NCBI GenBank assembly: GCA_030696775.1
Contig: JAUYRN010000033.1
Coordinates: 245,962 to 309,961, forward strand
Direction of reading: 5' to 3'
From: Sulfuricurvum sp.
Lineage (GTDB): Bacteria; Campylobacterota; Campylobacteria; Campylobacterales; Sulfurimonadaceae
Length of the DNA stretch: 64,000 nt
Each line of letters opens with the position of its first letter. Position 1 is the stretch's first letter. The notes under the pieces were generated by a model. That model searched no databases and was not told where the DNA came from. It worked only from the letters and a program-made list of their open reading frames with translations. Shown here in pieces: positions 52,154-59,541 of this stretch. A program made the translations under genes and the position numbers.

Positions 52154-53125
52154 CTATAAATGGCTATTGCGCTCTAGAACACCTGCCATCCAATCTAATG
52201 TTTCTTGTATTCCAGCATCTTTAACAACAACATTACAATGATGATGTCCCCAACCTAAATTATATGTAGTATGATTATATTGACCTATACGCAATTCTTG
52301 AATGTGAAACAAATTGATTTGTGTTACAGTTAAATCGTGTACACTTCGCCCTTCTGCTTGTGCTACTTTATCAAAAAAACCTTGTGATGATAACTTTTCT
52401 AAACATAATGGACATACAGTATGATTATCAACATCAATCATTCTTTTTTTCAGTAACATTTCTTTACAATCTAAACCCTCTTTTTCTGCACTAGTTGCAT
52501 TACATGCTTTTCTTGCAATTACGTCTTTATGCTCCAATCCAAAGGCAACGCATCTATCAATCGAATCATAACAGGACCAAAATAGATATTCTAATTGAAT
52601 ACGACATTGATCTATCGTTTTTTTAGGAGCATATTCATATACTCGAATTCCTGCACCTTTCAAACCAGTTGTTGTAAATCCATGATTTTCTCTATTTTTT
52701 GCTTCTGAAGTTGTCGATGCAACTCGACTAATGAATTGTCCACCTAAAGGTGACACACGACTTGTTGCAGGTATTAATTCTTGAGAAATTGGATTGTATT
52801 TTTCCCATTGAGAACGTGTTTCATAAAGAAGTAATGCATTTTTTCCAATAATTAACTTCTGTGATTTTAAATGAGTTTGAAAATCTGGCAAAGTAAAATA
52901 TTTTTCAGGATCTATCAATACGATAAATCCATTTTCGAATGCTTCTGACATCCCATCTAAACATGCGTCATAAAATTCATATGGTATTAAAACCGTTGAA
53001 TTACGACCGACACGATTTTGATAAATCACATCATCATCTGCACCTCGAGTTTGCCCTGTTTTATAAATTTTTGTTTCGATAAATTTAGGAAGTTTTGGTA
53101 TTTTAGATTTTTTTGGTGTTTTCAA
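52154..53125 (-). CDS. Type II restriction endonuclease, HNH-like, probably BstXI family
   Basis: 323 residues. The N-terminus IETKIYKTGQTRGADDDVIYQNRVGRNSTVLIPYEFYDACLDGM and the C-terminal NLGWGHHHCNVVVKDAGI resemble what I remember of the BstXI family (founding enzyme cuts CCA-N6-TGG). A zinc/HNH-type site is visible: CPLC at 238-241, then HHHC with Cys297 and the following Asn. TTG start 53125 with AGGT seven bases upstream. Its pairing with a methylase supports a restriction role; the recognition sequence is not known. No controller protein is seen. Confidence 0.68.
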   Translation of the reverse strand: MKTPKKSKIPKLPKFIETKIYKTGQTRGADDDVIYQNRVGRNSTVLIPYEFYDACLDGMSEAFENGFIVLIDPEKYFTLPDFQTHLKSQKLIIGKNALLLYETRSQWEKYNPISQELIPATSRVSPLGGQFISRVASTTSEAKNRENHGFTTTGLKGAGIRVYEYAPKKTIDQCRIQLEYLFWSCYDSIDRCVAFGLEHKDVIARKACNATSAEKEGLDCKEMLLKKRMIDVDNHTVCPLCLEKLSSQGFFDKVAQAEGRSVHDLTVTQINLFHIQELRIGQYNHTTYNLGWGHHHCNVVVKDAGIQETLDWMAGVLERNSHL

Positions 53126-53292
53126 AATTTCTACCTGGTTATAAAATAAAAGTCAGAGATTTTATTCCAAATGAAATTAAAAATAACTTCTTTCAATGCA
53201 TACTATATTTGTTACAAAATATCAAAAACATAACAACTCTCGTATTTACCGCATCTTAGTCCTTTTTTTCATCTTGCCTTCATCTTACTTGT

Positions 53293-53298
53293 TATAAT
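53293..53298 (+). promoter_or_regulatory. -10 box of the second recombinase
   Basis: TATAAT 41 bases before ATG 53339, in the gap that is divergent from the nuclease gene. Confidence 0.5.
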
Positions 53299-53338
53299 AT
53301 ATTCAATATAGTTGCAATACATAACAAGTGAGGTCAAT

Positions 53339-53935
53339 ATGTCAATCACAACACAAAAAATCAAAAACAATATTTCAGAAGCGGAATTTAAAAAGTTGGT
53401 CAGTCATTTAAAGGGTGATGAAAATATTCGTGCAAATCGAAAAGAGAGATTGTTATCGATTTTTCATATTTTGTATTTTACGGGGATGAGAATCAATGAA
53501 GTGTCACAAATGACAAATAATATGTTGCATGAACTCATTGAAACTAAAAAATTGATTGTGAAGACCCACAAAACAAAAAACGAGCGAGTTTTGTATATTA
53601 CAGACAATGGACAAAAAGTTTTGAAAAAAGTATTCGGACATATTGATGCAAACAATCAATTGGTCATTCGAAGTGAACGAGGGAATAAAAATAATGCGTT
53701 AGAGTCACCGTCATTGATACGTGACGCAAACACATATATCAAAAAAGTATTTGGCGAGGAATCACGCATTACAAGTCATTCATTTCGTCAGACATTGATT
53801 ACAGAGTTGGCGATGTCGGGAGTTAATACAAAAATCATTCAATCGTTGATCGGTCATAAATCAATAAGCAGTACATATCGATATATTAAGCCATCGGAAA
53901 TGGACATAATAAATTGTTTGCATGGCGTGAGATAA
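53339..53935 (+). CDS. Short tyrosine recombinase (XerD/phage-integrase type)
   Basis: 198 residues comprising little more than the catalytic domain. Active-site residues are all present: Arg in FTGMRINEVSQM, Lys in HKTKNERVLY, H-x-x-R in TSHSFRQTLI, GHKS, and Tyr in STYRYIKP. There is no N-terminal arm-binding domain. ATG 53339 follows GAGG by five bases; 27 extra bases upstream are open. It may resolve element multimers or invert a segment, or be a relic of a second insertion carrying the restriction genes. Confidence 0.85.
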   Translation: MSITTQKIKNNISEAEFKKLVSHLKGDENIRANRKERLLSIFHILYFTGMRINEVSQMTNNMLHELIETKKLIVKTHKTKNERVLYITDNGQKVLKKVFGHIDANNQLVIRSERGNKNNALESPSLIRDANTYIKKVFGEESRITSHSFRQTLITELAMSGVNTKIIQSLIGHKSISSTYRYIKPSEMDIINCLHGVR

Positions 53936-54010
53936 TAAAGAAGTACCTATTTTAGGGACTTTTACACAACTATTTTATTTTTCTCTGATAAAATAAAATA
54001 AAGTTGGAAC

Positions 54011-54259
54011 ATGCCAATTTCAAACTCAATCACTGCAATACTTCAATCGAAACACAATCTGATTCTTTCACCATGCGATAACCAATCGAATGACTTAAAT
54101 TGTACATTCGATGTTCAAAATCAAAAAATTCATATTTCCATGCAAAGCAATGATGCTTATGAAATCAACTTGCTTGATCAAAACTATGAACTGCTCGCAT
54201 CTGTCAACAATATTACGCACAACATCCTATTCAATACCATCAAATACTTGCTCAAATAA
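54011..54259 (+). CDS. Small unknown protein (82 aa)
   Basis: No family recognised. Composition is hydrophilic with alternating beta-like segments (LNCTFDVQNQKIHISMQSNDAYEINLLDQNYELL) and a helical tail. The ribosome site is poor (GGA very close to ATG). It is followed by an imperfect palindrome with a T-rich tail that fits a terminator, which favours a real gene. Confidence 0.45.
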   Translation: MPISNSITAILQSKHNLILSPCDNQSNDLNCTFDVQNQKIHISMQSNDAYEINLLDQNYELLASVNNITHNILFNTIKYLLK

Positions 54260-54268
54260 CGCACTTCA

Positions 54269-54315
54269 TCAATATATTAAACACCGTTGGTGTTCTAATA
54301 TTGAAGATTTTTATT
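54269..54315 (+). terminator. Imperfect long hairpin with T-rich tail
   Basis: AACACC / GGTGTT around GTT forms the core; the flanks TCAATAT and ATATTGA also pair. It is followed by GATTTTTATT. It would end the 54011-54259 transcript just before the next promoter. Confidence 0.5.
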
Positions 54316-54319
54316 ATCA

Positions 54320-54325
54320 TATAAT
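54320..54325 (+). promoter_or_regulatory. -10 box of the replication-like operon
   Basis: TATAAT, directly after the hairpin at 54269, 79 bases before ATG 54404. Likely drives the coiled-coil gene and the clamp-loader-like gene. Confidence 0.5.
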
Positions 54326-54403
54326 TGTTGTACAAAAAGAGAGAGAAACACTTTCTTTTTAAATTAAAACAAACGTGCAATGCACAAAGAAAGCGAGTAC
54401 ACA

Positions 54404-54895
54404 ATGACAGTTTCAGCAATGAAGAAAATCATGGAAATCAACCCGAGTCAAGCAGTAAATGTTACTACACACAAATGTTATACAAGTACAACAACATTAC
54501 GATTGTTGCAACAAGTAAAAGACGAAAAACAATATACATATAATGTTTGGGGTCAAAAAGAACAGTATGAAAAAATGGGAGTAACAAAGTTTGAAGGCGA
54601 AGCAATTACATATAAATTACCTTCAGGAAAAACCCATTTCGTTTATAACATTGGTCAAACGAATGCAGTAGAAACAATTGCAGAATATGGGCAAATGAAA
54701 GCAAATAAAAAAGCGGAACGTGAAGCAAAAAAACAAGTACCAAAAGGAGGGAAAATTGCACAAAAATATGAATCTACAATCAATGAATTGCAAAATGAAA
54801 TCAATACATTGAAATCAGCGAATGAAACACTTAAACAATCAAATGACATGTTCATCTTCATGATGAATGCATTAAAAGAAAAAGGAGTTGCATAA
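54404..54895 (+). CDS. Unknown protein with C-terminal coiled coil
   Basis: 163 residues from ATG 54404. The N-terminal half is compact and mixed (VNVTTHKCYTSTTTLRLLQQVKDEKQYTYNVWGQKEQYEKMG), the C-terminal half is basic then coiled coil (NKKAEREAKKQVPKGGKIAQKYESTINELQNEINTLKSANETLKQ). The stop overlaps the start of the clamp-loader-like gene (TAATG), so the two are coupled. By position it could be a replication accessory factor; nothing in the sequence proves it. An ATG at 54380 is less likely. Confidence 0.6.
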   Translation: MTVSAMKKIMEINPSQAVNVTTHKCYTSTTTLRLLQQVKDEKQYTYNVWGQKEQYEKMGVTKFEGEAITYKLPSGKTHFVYNIGQTNAVETIAEYGQMKANKKAEREAKKQVPKGGKIAQKYESTINELQNEINTLKSANETLKQSNDMFIFMMNALKEKGVA

Positions 54896-55692
54896 TGGAA
54901 AAAATTACAAACGCAAATGAAGCATTAGAATGGTTCAATCAAACATACCAATTGGAACAAATCAACACAACAACAGAAAATAAGTGCGAAACAGTAATTG
55001 TTGATCAATCAGCAAAACATGATGTGATCGAACCAAAAAAACAAAAAAGCAAACGTCAAATCAATTGGGATGAAAAATATCGTCCTCAAACATTGAGTGA
55101 AATCATATTGCCTCTCAACATGGCAAAATATTTTACAAATGTCATTAAACATGGCGATACACCGAATTTGGGATTATTTTCAAAAATGCCGGGCACGGGG
55201 AAATCGTCATTGGTTAATATTTTGAAGAATGAATTGTTATTTGAGGCATTGGATGTAAATGCATCAAGTGATCGTGGTATAGATTTCATGAGAGATGTTG
55301 TGAAAAGATTTACAGAATTATCCAATTTTTTTGAACAAATCAGATATGTTGTATTTGAAGAATCAGATCAACTCACACAAGAAGCGCAAAAATTGTTGAA
55401 ACAACAAATTGAGAAAGTTAATAACAAGTGTCAATTTATATTTACGGCGAATGATATTTCAAAATTAGATAAAGCAGTTTTGAGTCGATTAGAAGTTTTC
55501 GATTTAGATGATGAATTTGCCAAAGACAAAGCATATGTGCAACCGTTGATGATTAAGAAATTGATGCAAATCGCTAAATTAGAGCAATGTGATGTCGAAC
55601 AATCCGTTATAGAATCAATCGTTTCAAAACGCTATCCATCGATGCGTAACATGACACTTGACCTCAAAAAACACTGTCGCTCATACTGTTAA
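54895..55692 (+). CDS. Clamp-loader-like AAA+ ATPase (RFC small subunit / T4 gp44 type)
   Basis: 265 residues. After an 60-residue polar leader comes WDEKYRPQTLSEIILP, the RFC/gp44 entry motif, then Walker A SKMPGTGKSSL (K103), VNASSDRGIDFMRDVV, Walker B-like VVFEESDQL (153-159; EESD in place of DEAD/DEFD), sensor 1 IFTANDISKL and the Arg-finger-type LSRLEVFDL. The lid domain follows but the C-terminal collar is short. T4 gp44 shows the same spacing, including the '-IDF-R-' step. A sliding clamp and a second loader subunit are not seen in the element. Confidence 0.8.
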   Translation: MEKITNANEALEWFNQTYQLEQINTTTENKCETVIVDQSAKHDVIEPKKQKSKRQINWDEKYRPQTLSEIILPLNMAKYFTNVIKHGDTPNLGLFSKMPGTGKSSLVNILKNELLFEALDVNASSDRGIDFMRDVVKRFTELSNFFEQIRYVVFEESDQLTQEAQKLLKQQIEKVNNKCQFIFTANDISKLDKAVLSRLEVFDLDDEFAKDKAYVQPLMIKKLMQIAKLEQCDVEQSVIESIVSKRYPSMRNMTLDLKKHCRSYC

Positions 55693-55759
55693 TCATATAC
55701 TATTGATCTGATTCGCACTGCGTAATCAAATCAATCCCCTCGTAAAATCGATACAAATT

Positions 55760-55780
55760 TCTCCACAATAATAATATAAA
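55760..55780. repeat. 21-bp direct repeat, copy 1
   Basis: Identical to 55839-55859; begins TCTCCACAATAA. Start-to-start spacing is 79 bases. Each copy ends in AATATAAA, which could also serve as a -10-like element. Confidence 0.75.
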
Positions 55781-55838
55781 CAACATACATATATTTGGTT
55801 GTTTTGAATCCAAGAATAGATTTATTGATCGATTAAAA

Positions 55839-55859
55839 TCTCCACAATAATAATATAAA
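55839..55859. repeat. 21-bp direct repeat, copy 2
   Basis: Identical to 55760-55780. Lies 140 bases upstream of the polymerase start. Confidence 0.75.
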
Positions 55860-55902
55860 AATAAATGAAATAAATAATATTGAAAACCCCCAATTTGTTC
55901 AT

Positions 55903-55924
55903 GTTGATGTGTTTACACATCAAC
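55903..55924. repeat. 22-bp palindrome upstream of the polymerase gene
   Basis: Arms GTTGATGTG and CACATCAAC with loop TTTA. Closely followed by the paired TCAATATTGA 10-mers. Could be a protein-binding dyad or a hairpin in the leader. Confidence 0.6.
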
Positions 55925-55998
55925 GTGGACGATTGTCAATATTGACGAAGTCAATATTGATTTGGGGAGATCAACAAAATCAAATTAAAGGTATAACC

Positions 55999-57552
55999 AT
56001 GTCGAAATTAAAAATCTACAACACGTTGATCGATGGAGAAAATCCATTATCTAATTTCATTCCAGAATTAACGATAACATCGAGTTCATCTAAACATGAT
56101 AAACGAACTGTTGATGCAATTTTGTATTTAGTAACCAACTTAGGTAATTCATTTTTTCGGCATCAAGAGTTCGAAGAGTGTTTAAATTTATCACGAGAAA
56201 CATTGTATGAGTTATTTGGTGAGTATTACTATCGAAATACGATTAAGAGTGATGATGATCATGTATTCAATAAGTTGTTTAGACGTTGGCATCGTGGAAA
56301 CAGTATCGATGGTTTAGGTAACAGCGCATATGGAACAACAGATTATTTTGACAAAGCGTATTTACAATGGTTAATCGCCAATGAAAATCAATCTCTCTCA
56401 TTAATCGATACTGATATTGAAATCGATGATACCGACGATGCTGATATGTTCAGTCATGTATTTGTTGATATTGATGCAATCAAGCATCGTATGAGCGGTA
56501 ATTATTTACAGTTACGAGAATGGTTGAGTCAGATCATTCAATGCGAATATTTGGATGCGATGAACGACGATGAAGTATATGACGTAGCAAAGATTATTCA
56601 AGAAAACGAATCGATTAGAAAAGAAATCGTATATGAGATCAGTGCGTTAAAACATATTTTGGCACAAACAACGGATGGCAATAGATTGAAGATCAAATAC
56701 AAGACAAGTGATGCGGGTCGGTATTATGGATTCGGAAAATTTAACTTGCAATCAATCAAAAAAGACATACGCAAAGTGGTACTTAACAATTATCATTCAT
56801 ACGATATTGAATCCGCCGCACCTGTAATTTTGGCACAAATATATACTCGTATTACGGGAAAACCGACACCAAAAAGTATTCAATATTACATTGATAATAA
56901 AAAAGCGTTTCGTGTTGCGTTGGCATTATATTTAGTCAGATCAATGGACAAGGCAAAAATGATATTCAATATGTTGTTTTTTGGTGCGAGAACGAATGAG
57001 AATGATATTTTTCACAAAACGTCAATCAGTAAGTTAATTGGTGATAAGTTGAATCATGCATTATTGAACAATCGATATTTCAAACCATTGGTTCGTGACA
57101 TAAAGATGATGTTTAAAACAATCGGAGATTATTACAAAAACAATCATTCAGTTGAAGTTGGTAAAAAATGGATTATTCAAAATGACAAGGGGCGAGAAAT
57201 TGAATTAGACAAATGGGATAACGGCAAAGTTGTTGCACATGTGTATCAAGGTATAGAATCGATCATTTTAGACACATGTATCGATTATTACAAATCAAAG
57301 CACGATGACGCATCCTATTTATTGATTCACGACGGTTTTTATGCATTACACGAGTTAAATGTTGCCGATTTGGAACAATGCATTTTCAATGAAACTGGTT
57401 TTAGAATCGATTACACAGAACGACATGAAACATTAACAGAATCACAAGTTTTAAAAACATTTGGTGTATATGATGTCGCAATATCAATATACGAGCGATT
57501 CACAAAGAAAAAATGGCATCCTAAAGCAATTAAATCTCAACAAATAATTTAA
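55999..57552 (+). CDS. Minimal family-A-like (single-subunit) nucleic acid polymerase
   Basis: 517 residues. The three palm/finger motifs of the Pol I/T7 RNAP superfamily can be read in order: motif A SYDIESAAPVILAQIY (D269), motif B DKAKMIFNMLFFGAR (K320, F328, G329, matching the O-helix K-x3-N-x3-Y/F-G), motif C LLIHDGFYALHE (H444, D445). At motif A the Pol I glutamate steric gate (IELR) is replaced by Ala-Ala-Pro. There is no 3'-5' exonuclease domain; the first ~230 residues are unrecognised and helical. ATG 55999 has AAAGG seven bases upstream. Together with the clamp-loader gene it suggests an element-encoded replicase or primase-polymerase. Confidence 0.65.
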   Translation: MSKLKIYNTLIDGENPLSNFIPELTITSSSSKHDKRTVDAILYLVTNLGNSFFRHQEFEECLNLSRETLYELFGEYYYRNTIKSDDDHVFNKLFRRWHRGNSIDGLGNSAYGTTDYFDKAYLQWLIANENQSLSLIDTDIEIDDTDDADMFSHVFVDIDAIKHRMSGNYLQLREWLSQIIQCEYLDAMNDDEVYDVAKIIQENESIRKEIVYEISALKHILAQTTDGNRLKIKYKTSDAGRYYGFGKFNLQSIKKDIRKVVLNNYHSYDIESAAPVILAQIYTRITGKPTPKSIQYYIDNKKAFRVALALYLVRSMDKAKMIFNMLFFGARTNENDIFHKTSISKLIGDKLNHALLNNRYFKPLVRDIKMMFKTIGDYYKNNHSVEVGKKWIIQNDKGREIELDKWDNGKVVAHVYQGIESIILDTCIDYYKSKHDDASYLLIHDGFYALHELNVADLEQCIFNETGFRIDYTERHETLTESQVLKTFGVYDVAISIYERFTKKKWHPKAIKSQQII

Positions 57553-57727
57553 ACGTCATTCCCTGCATTTCGTGCAAATGTGGGTGACGATCTTGATGTT
57601 TCGGTGTTTGATACTTCAATTTCAACAATTCTATATTTGCTAAAAATAAAGCGTAATCTTCCATACTTAACGATTGTGCCGATTTCATTACCGAATCCAT
57701 GCGTTGATTAATTTCTTTCAAATGCAT
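57530..57727 (-). CDS. Small unknown protein (65 aa)
   Basis: No family recognised. Helical N-terminal part (KEINQRMDSVMKSAQSLSMEDYALFLANIELLKLKY) and a His-rich tail. GGGG six bases before ATG 57727 is a good ribosome site. It overlaps the 3' end of the polymerase gene by 23 bases on the other strand and the next small gene by 20 bases. Confidence 0.55.
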   Translation of the reverse strand: MHLKEINQRMDSVMKSAQSLSMEDYALFLANIELLKLKYQTPKHQDRHPHLHEMQGMTFKLFVEI

Positions 57728-57896
57728 ACTTTTCCCCTATTGAAATGATCTGTTTTTCTATCATCAATATCTGCTTTTCAATCGCATGTTCAACTGACTG
57801 ACTGTGCGAATCTGCACCACTATAATATTTCTGCTTATTCCTCAAAAACTCAACTTCCAATAACAAATTTGAAATTTTATACATGTACTCTTGCAT
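57708..57896 (-). CDS. Small unknown helical protein (62 aa)
   Basis: No family recognised; a helical, coiled-coil-like sequence (MQEYMYKISNLLLEVEFLRNKQKYY...EKQILMIEKQIISIGEKY). The second ATG at 57896 is chosen because AAGGGG lies six bases upstream; the first at 57902 touches it. Coupled to the next small gene by a 20-base overlap. Could be a copy-control or regulatory pair opposing the polymerase operon. Confidence 0.55.
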   Translation of the reverse strand: MQEYMYKISNLLLEVEFLRNKQKYYSGADSHSQSVEHAIEKQILMIEKQIISIGEKYAFERN

Positions 57897-58014
57897 AGTC
57901 ATCCCCTTTTTATTTTATTTATCAATTGAATCATCAATGGTAAAAGAGCATGATTTTTTACGTTTACGATAATAAAAATAACACGATAAATACAAATAAA
58001 ATGAGAGGTTTAAA

Positions 58015-58266
58015 ATGGCAAGACCAAAAAAGTTAGAACATGAAAAAATTCAATACAAAAGGGATTATGTAACAAAATCAATACGGTTAGATTTGAGAAC
58101 AGACATTGAAACCATGATTGCGAAGTTTTTAGAATCACTACCGAACTACAATCAATTCATCAAAATCATGATCGTCAACACAAACTTATTTGATAAATTT
58201 TCGAAGGAATCACACAATGATGATTTTTATGGTGATGGAGCAAACGGTAAGTATGGATTTGTATAA
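58015..58266 (+). CDS. Small basic protein, possible ribbon-helix-helix DNA binder
   Basis: 83 residues. A basic N-terminus (MARPKKLEHEKIQYKRDYV) is followed by TKSIRLDLRTDIETMIAKFLESLPNYNQFIKIMIV, a strand-helix-helix pattern like plasmid CopG/ParD-type proteins. A perfect GAGAGG site lies six bases before ATG. It is the last gene before attR. The family is not certain. Confidence 0.6.
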   Translation: MARPKKLEHEKIQYKRDYVTKSIRLDLRTDIETMIAKFLESLPNYNQFIKIMIVNTNLFDKFSKESHNDDFYGDGANGKYGFV

Positions 58267-58403
58267 GAATTTTTGCTCGTTTAAGAAATAAAAATTGTGT
58301 AATATATGTGCAACTTATTACCACTAATTACACAGTCATTTGTGTAATTTGATATATTTGAAGTACGTATTTGACGGCATTTGTAGGAATTATTCTCCGT
58401 ATC

Positions 58404-58429
58404 GTTCAAATCCTTAGTGGCCCGCCATC
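58404..58429. repeat. Right attachment site (attR)
   Basis: Perfect 26-bp copy of the tRNA-Ser 3' end. The rest of the tRNA is absent here, so this is not a tRNA gene. Confidence 0.92.
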
Positions 58430-58520
58430 ACAACACAAATTTTTTTCTTAATCCAAATTACTTTCAATTTCTTATTCAACACTCAACAATCTTTTACTAT
58501 ATGACGCATCAGCAATAAAC

Positions 58521-59408
58521 CTAAAGCAATCTTTCCATCAAATACGCAATAATCGGTAGTGTGCCCAATGAGATGATAATCCCATATCCAACCAAGGCTG
58601 CACTAAGTGCGGGAGCGAATCCTGCGGCGATTGCGAGTGCTCCGGCCGTAATCATAGAAGGCATCCCTGATTCTAAAACCGCTGTCTTCATCGCGAGCGG
58701 TTCTACTCCCATCGCATACAAAAGCCCAAATGCAAAAAATGGCATCAAAATGAGTTTAAGAACCAAAGCTTTTGATAATAACAAATAATCAAGTTCTCCT
58801 CCAAATCGCATTGAATATCCCACAGACACTAAGGCTAACGGTACCAAGGTCGATGAGAGCAGTTGCAAATAAGGTTGTGAAATCAGGGGTATTTCGCCAA
58901 ATACGAGGGCAAAAACAAGAAAGATAAATGGTGGGAAAAAGAGAAGTTTTTTTACGATCAATCGTTTATGAAATGATCCTGTCTCGTAACGGGCAATCAC
59001 CGCTGCTCCATACAAAGAGAGGATTAAAAACGTCCCAAACTGATCATACATCAAAACGTAAGGAATTGCATTTTCACCCAAGAGTGTGTGAACGATCGGA
59101 ATTCCGACAAACGAGGTATTTCCCAAAGGCATAACCAAAAGGAGTGCTGCACGAACATGCGGCGGATAATTTTTTGTCATAGCAATAACGAGGGCAATCA
59201 CAATGGGAAGCAATAGCCAAGGGATCAGAATCACACTTAATGCTGAAAAATCCAAATGAATCTTAGGAACTTGTATTAAAACCGTCGCGGGGAGTGAAAC
59301 ATAAATTACAAAAAAATTGAGACTTTTAGAAAAATCGATCGGAGCATCCGCTTTTTGAAGGATTATCCCAATAAGCAGCAGTGCAATGATAAAAACGAAT
59401 TGCTCCAT
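58521..59408 (-). CDS. AEC-family (auxin efflux carrier-like) transporter
   Basis: 295 residues with about ten membrane helices in two inverted halves. The half-ends show PLGNTSFVGIPIVHTLLG and LESGMPSMITAGALAIAAGF, the crossover motifs of AEC/Mem_trans proteins. It probably exports or imports a small organic anion. ATG 59408 has GGGAG five bases upstream. First chromosomal gene right of the element. Confidence 0.85.
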   Translation of the reverse strand: MEQFVFIIALLLIGIILQKADAPIDFSKSLNFFVIYVSLPATVLIQVPKIHLDFSALSVILIPWLLLPIVIALVIAMTKNYPPHVRAALLLVMPLGNTSFVGIPIVHTLLGENAIPYVLMYDQFGTFLILSLYGAAVIARYETGSFHKRLIVKKLLFFPPFIFLVFALVFGEIPLISQPYLQLLSSTLVPLALVSVGYSMRFGGELDYLLLSKALVLKLILMPFFAFGLLYAMGVEPLAMKTAVLESGMPSMITAGALAIAAGFAPALSAALVGYGIIISLGTLPIIAYLMERLL

Positions 59409-59541
59409 AATTTCTCCCAAGAAGAATAAAGCGCATACTAACGCTATCCCCCTTTTAATTTTCTAATGACATTGATATTCGTACTCTTTACCCTCTTAAA
59501 AATAATGCATTAAAGAGAATAACTTCAGTTCAATCATTTTA

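Larger units (their letters stand above)
55693..55998. other. 306-bp intergenic region with repeats and palindromes; candidate origin or control region
   Basis: No gene is seen here. The region is very AT-rich. It holds a 21-bp direct repeat twice (55760-55780 and 55839-55859), a 22-bp palindrome with arms GTTGATGTG / CACATCAAC (55903-55924) and two copies of the self-complementary 10-mer TCAATATTGA (55936-55945, 55951-55960). It separates the clamp-loader-like gene from the polymerase gene. Iteron-like repeats next to replication genes suggest an origin; promoter/operator use for the polymerase gene is an equally good reading. Confidence 0.5.
44079..58429. mobile_element. 14.35-kb integrative element in tRNA-Ser
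   Basis: Bounded by a perfect 26-bp direct repeat: the 3' end of tRNA-Ser at 44079-44104 and its copy at 58404-58429. The content is visibly more AT-rich than the flanks and has no housekeeping genes. Order: integrase, excisionase, degenerate HsdM-HsdS-like fusion, unknown, AbiA-like RT-HEPN, type II methyltransferase and nuclease, second recombinase, two unknowns, clamp-loader-like ATPase, family-A-like polymerase, three small genes. There are no capsid, packaging, relaxase or conjugation genes. The flanking genes are ordinary chromosomal ones. Confidence 0.9.

Noticed and set aside
54111..54543. Overlapping plus-strand frames at 54111-54362 and 54325-54543
   Set aside because: They run through the hairpin and promoter at 54269-54325 and lack ribosome sites; the frames at 54011 and 54404 are better supported.
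55760..55859. Two identical 21-bp repeats as a possible CRISPR array
   Set aside because: Only two copies, a 58-base AT-rich intervening segment, no cas genes and no dyad in the repeat. They fit iteron or promoter repeats better.
58404..58429. A second tRNA-Ser at the right end of the element
   Set aside because: Only the last 26 bases match; the upstream bases do not form an acceptor, D-arm or anticodon arm. It is attR.
44079..58429. Complete prophage
   Set aside because: No capsid, portal, terminase, tail or lysis gene can be recognised in any of the 15 genes.
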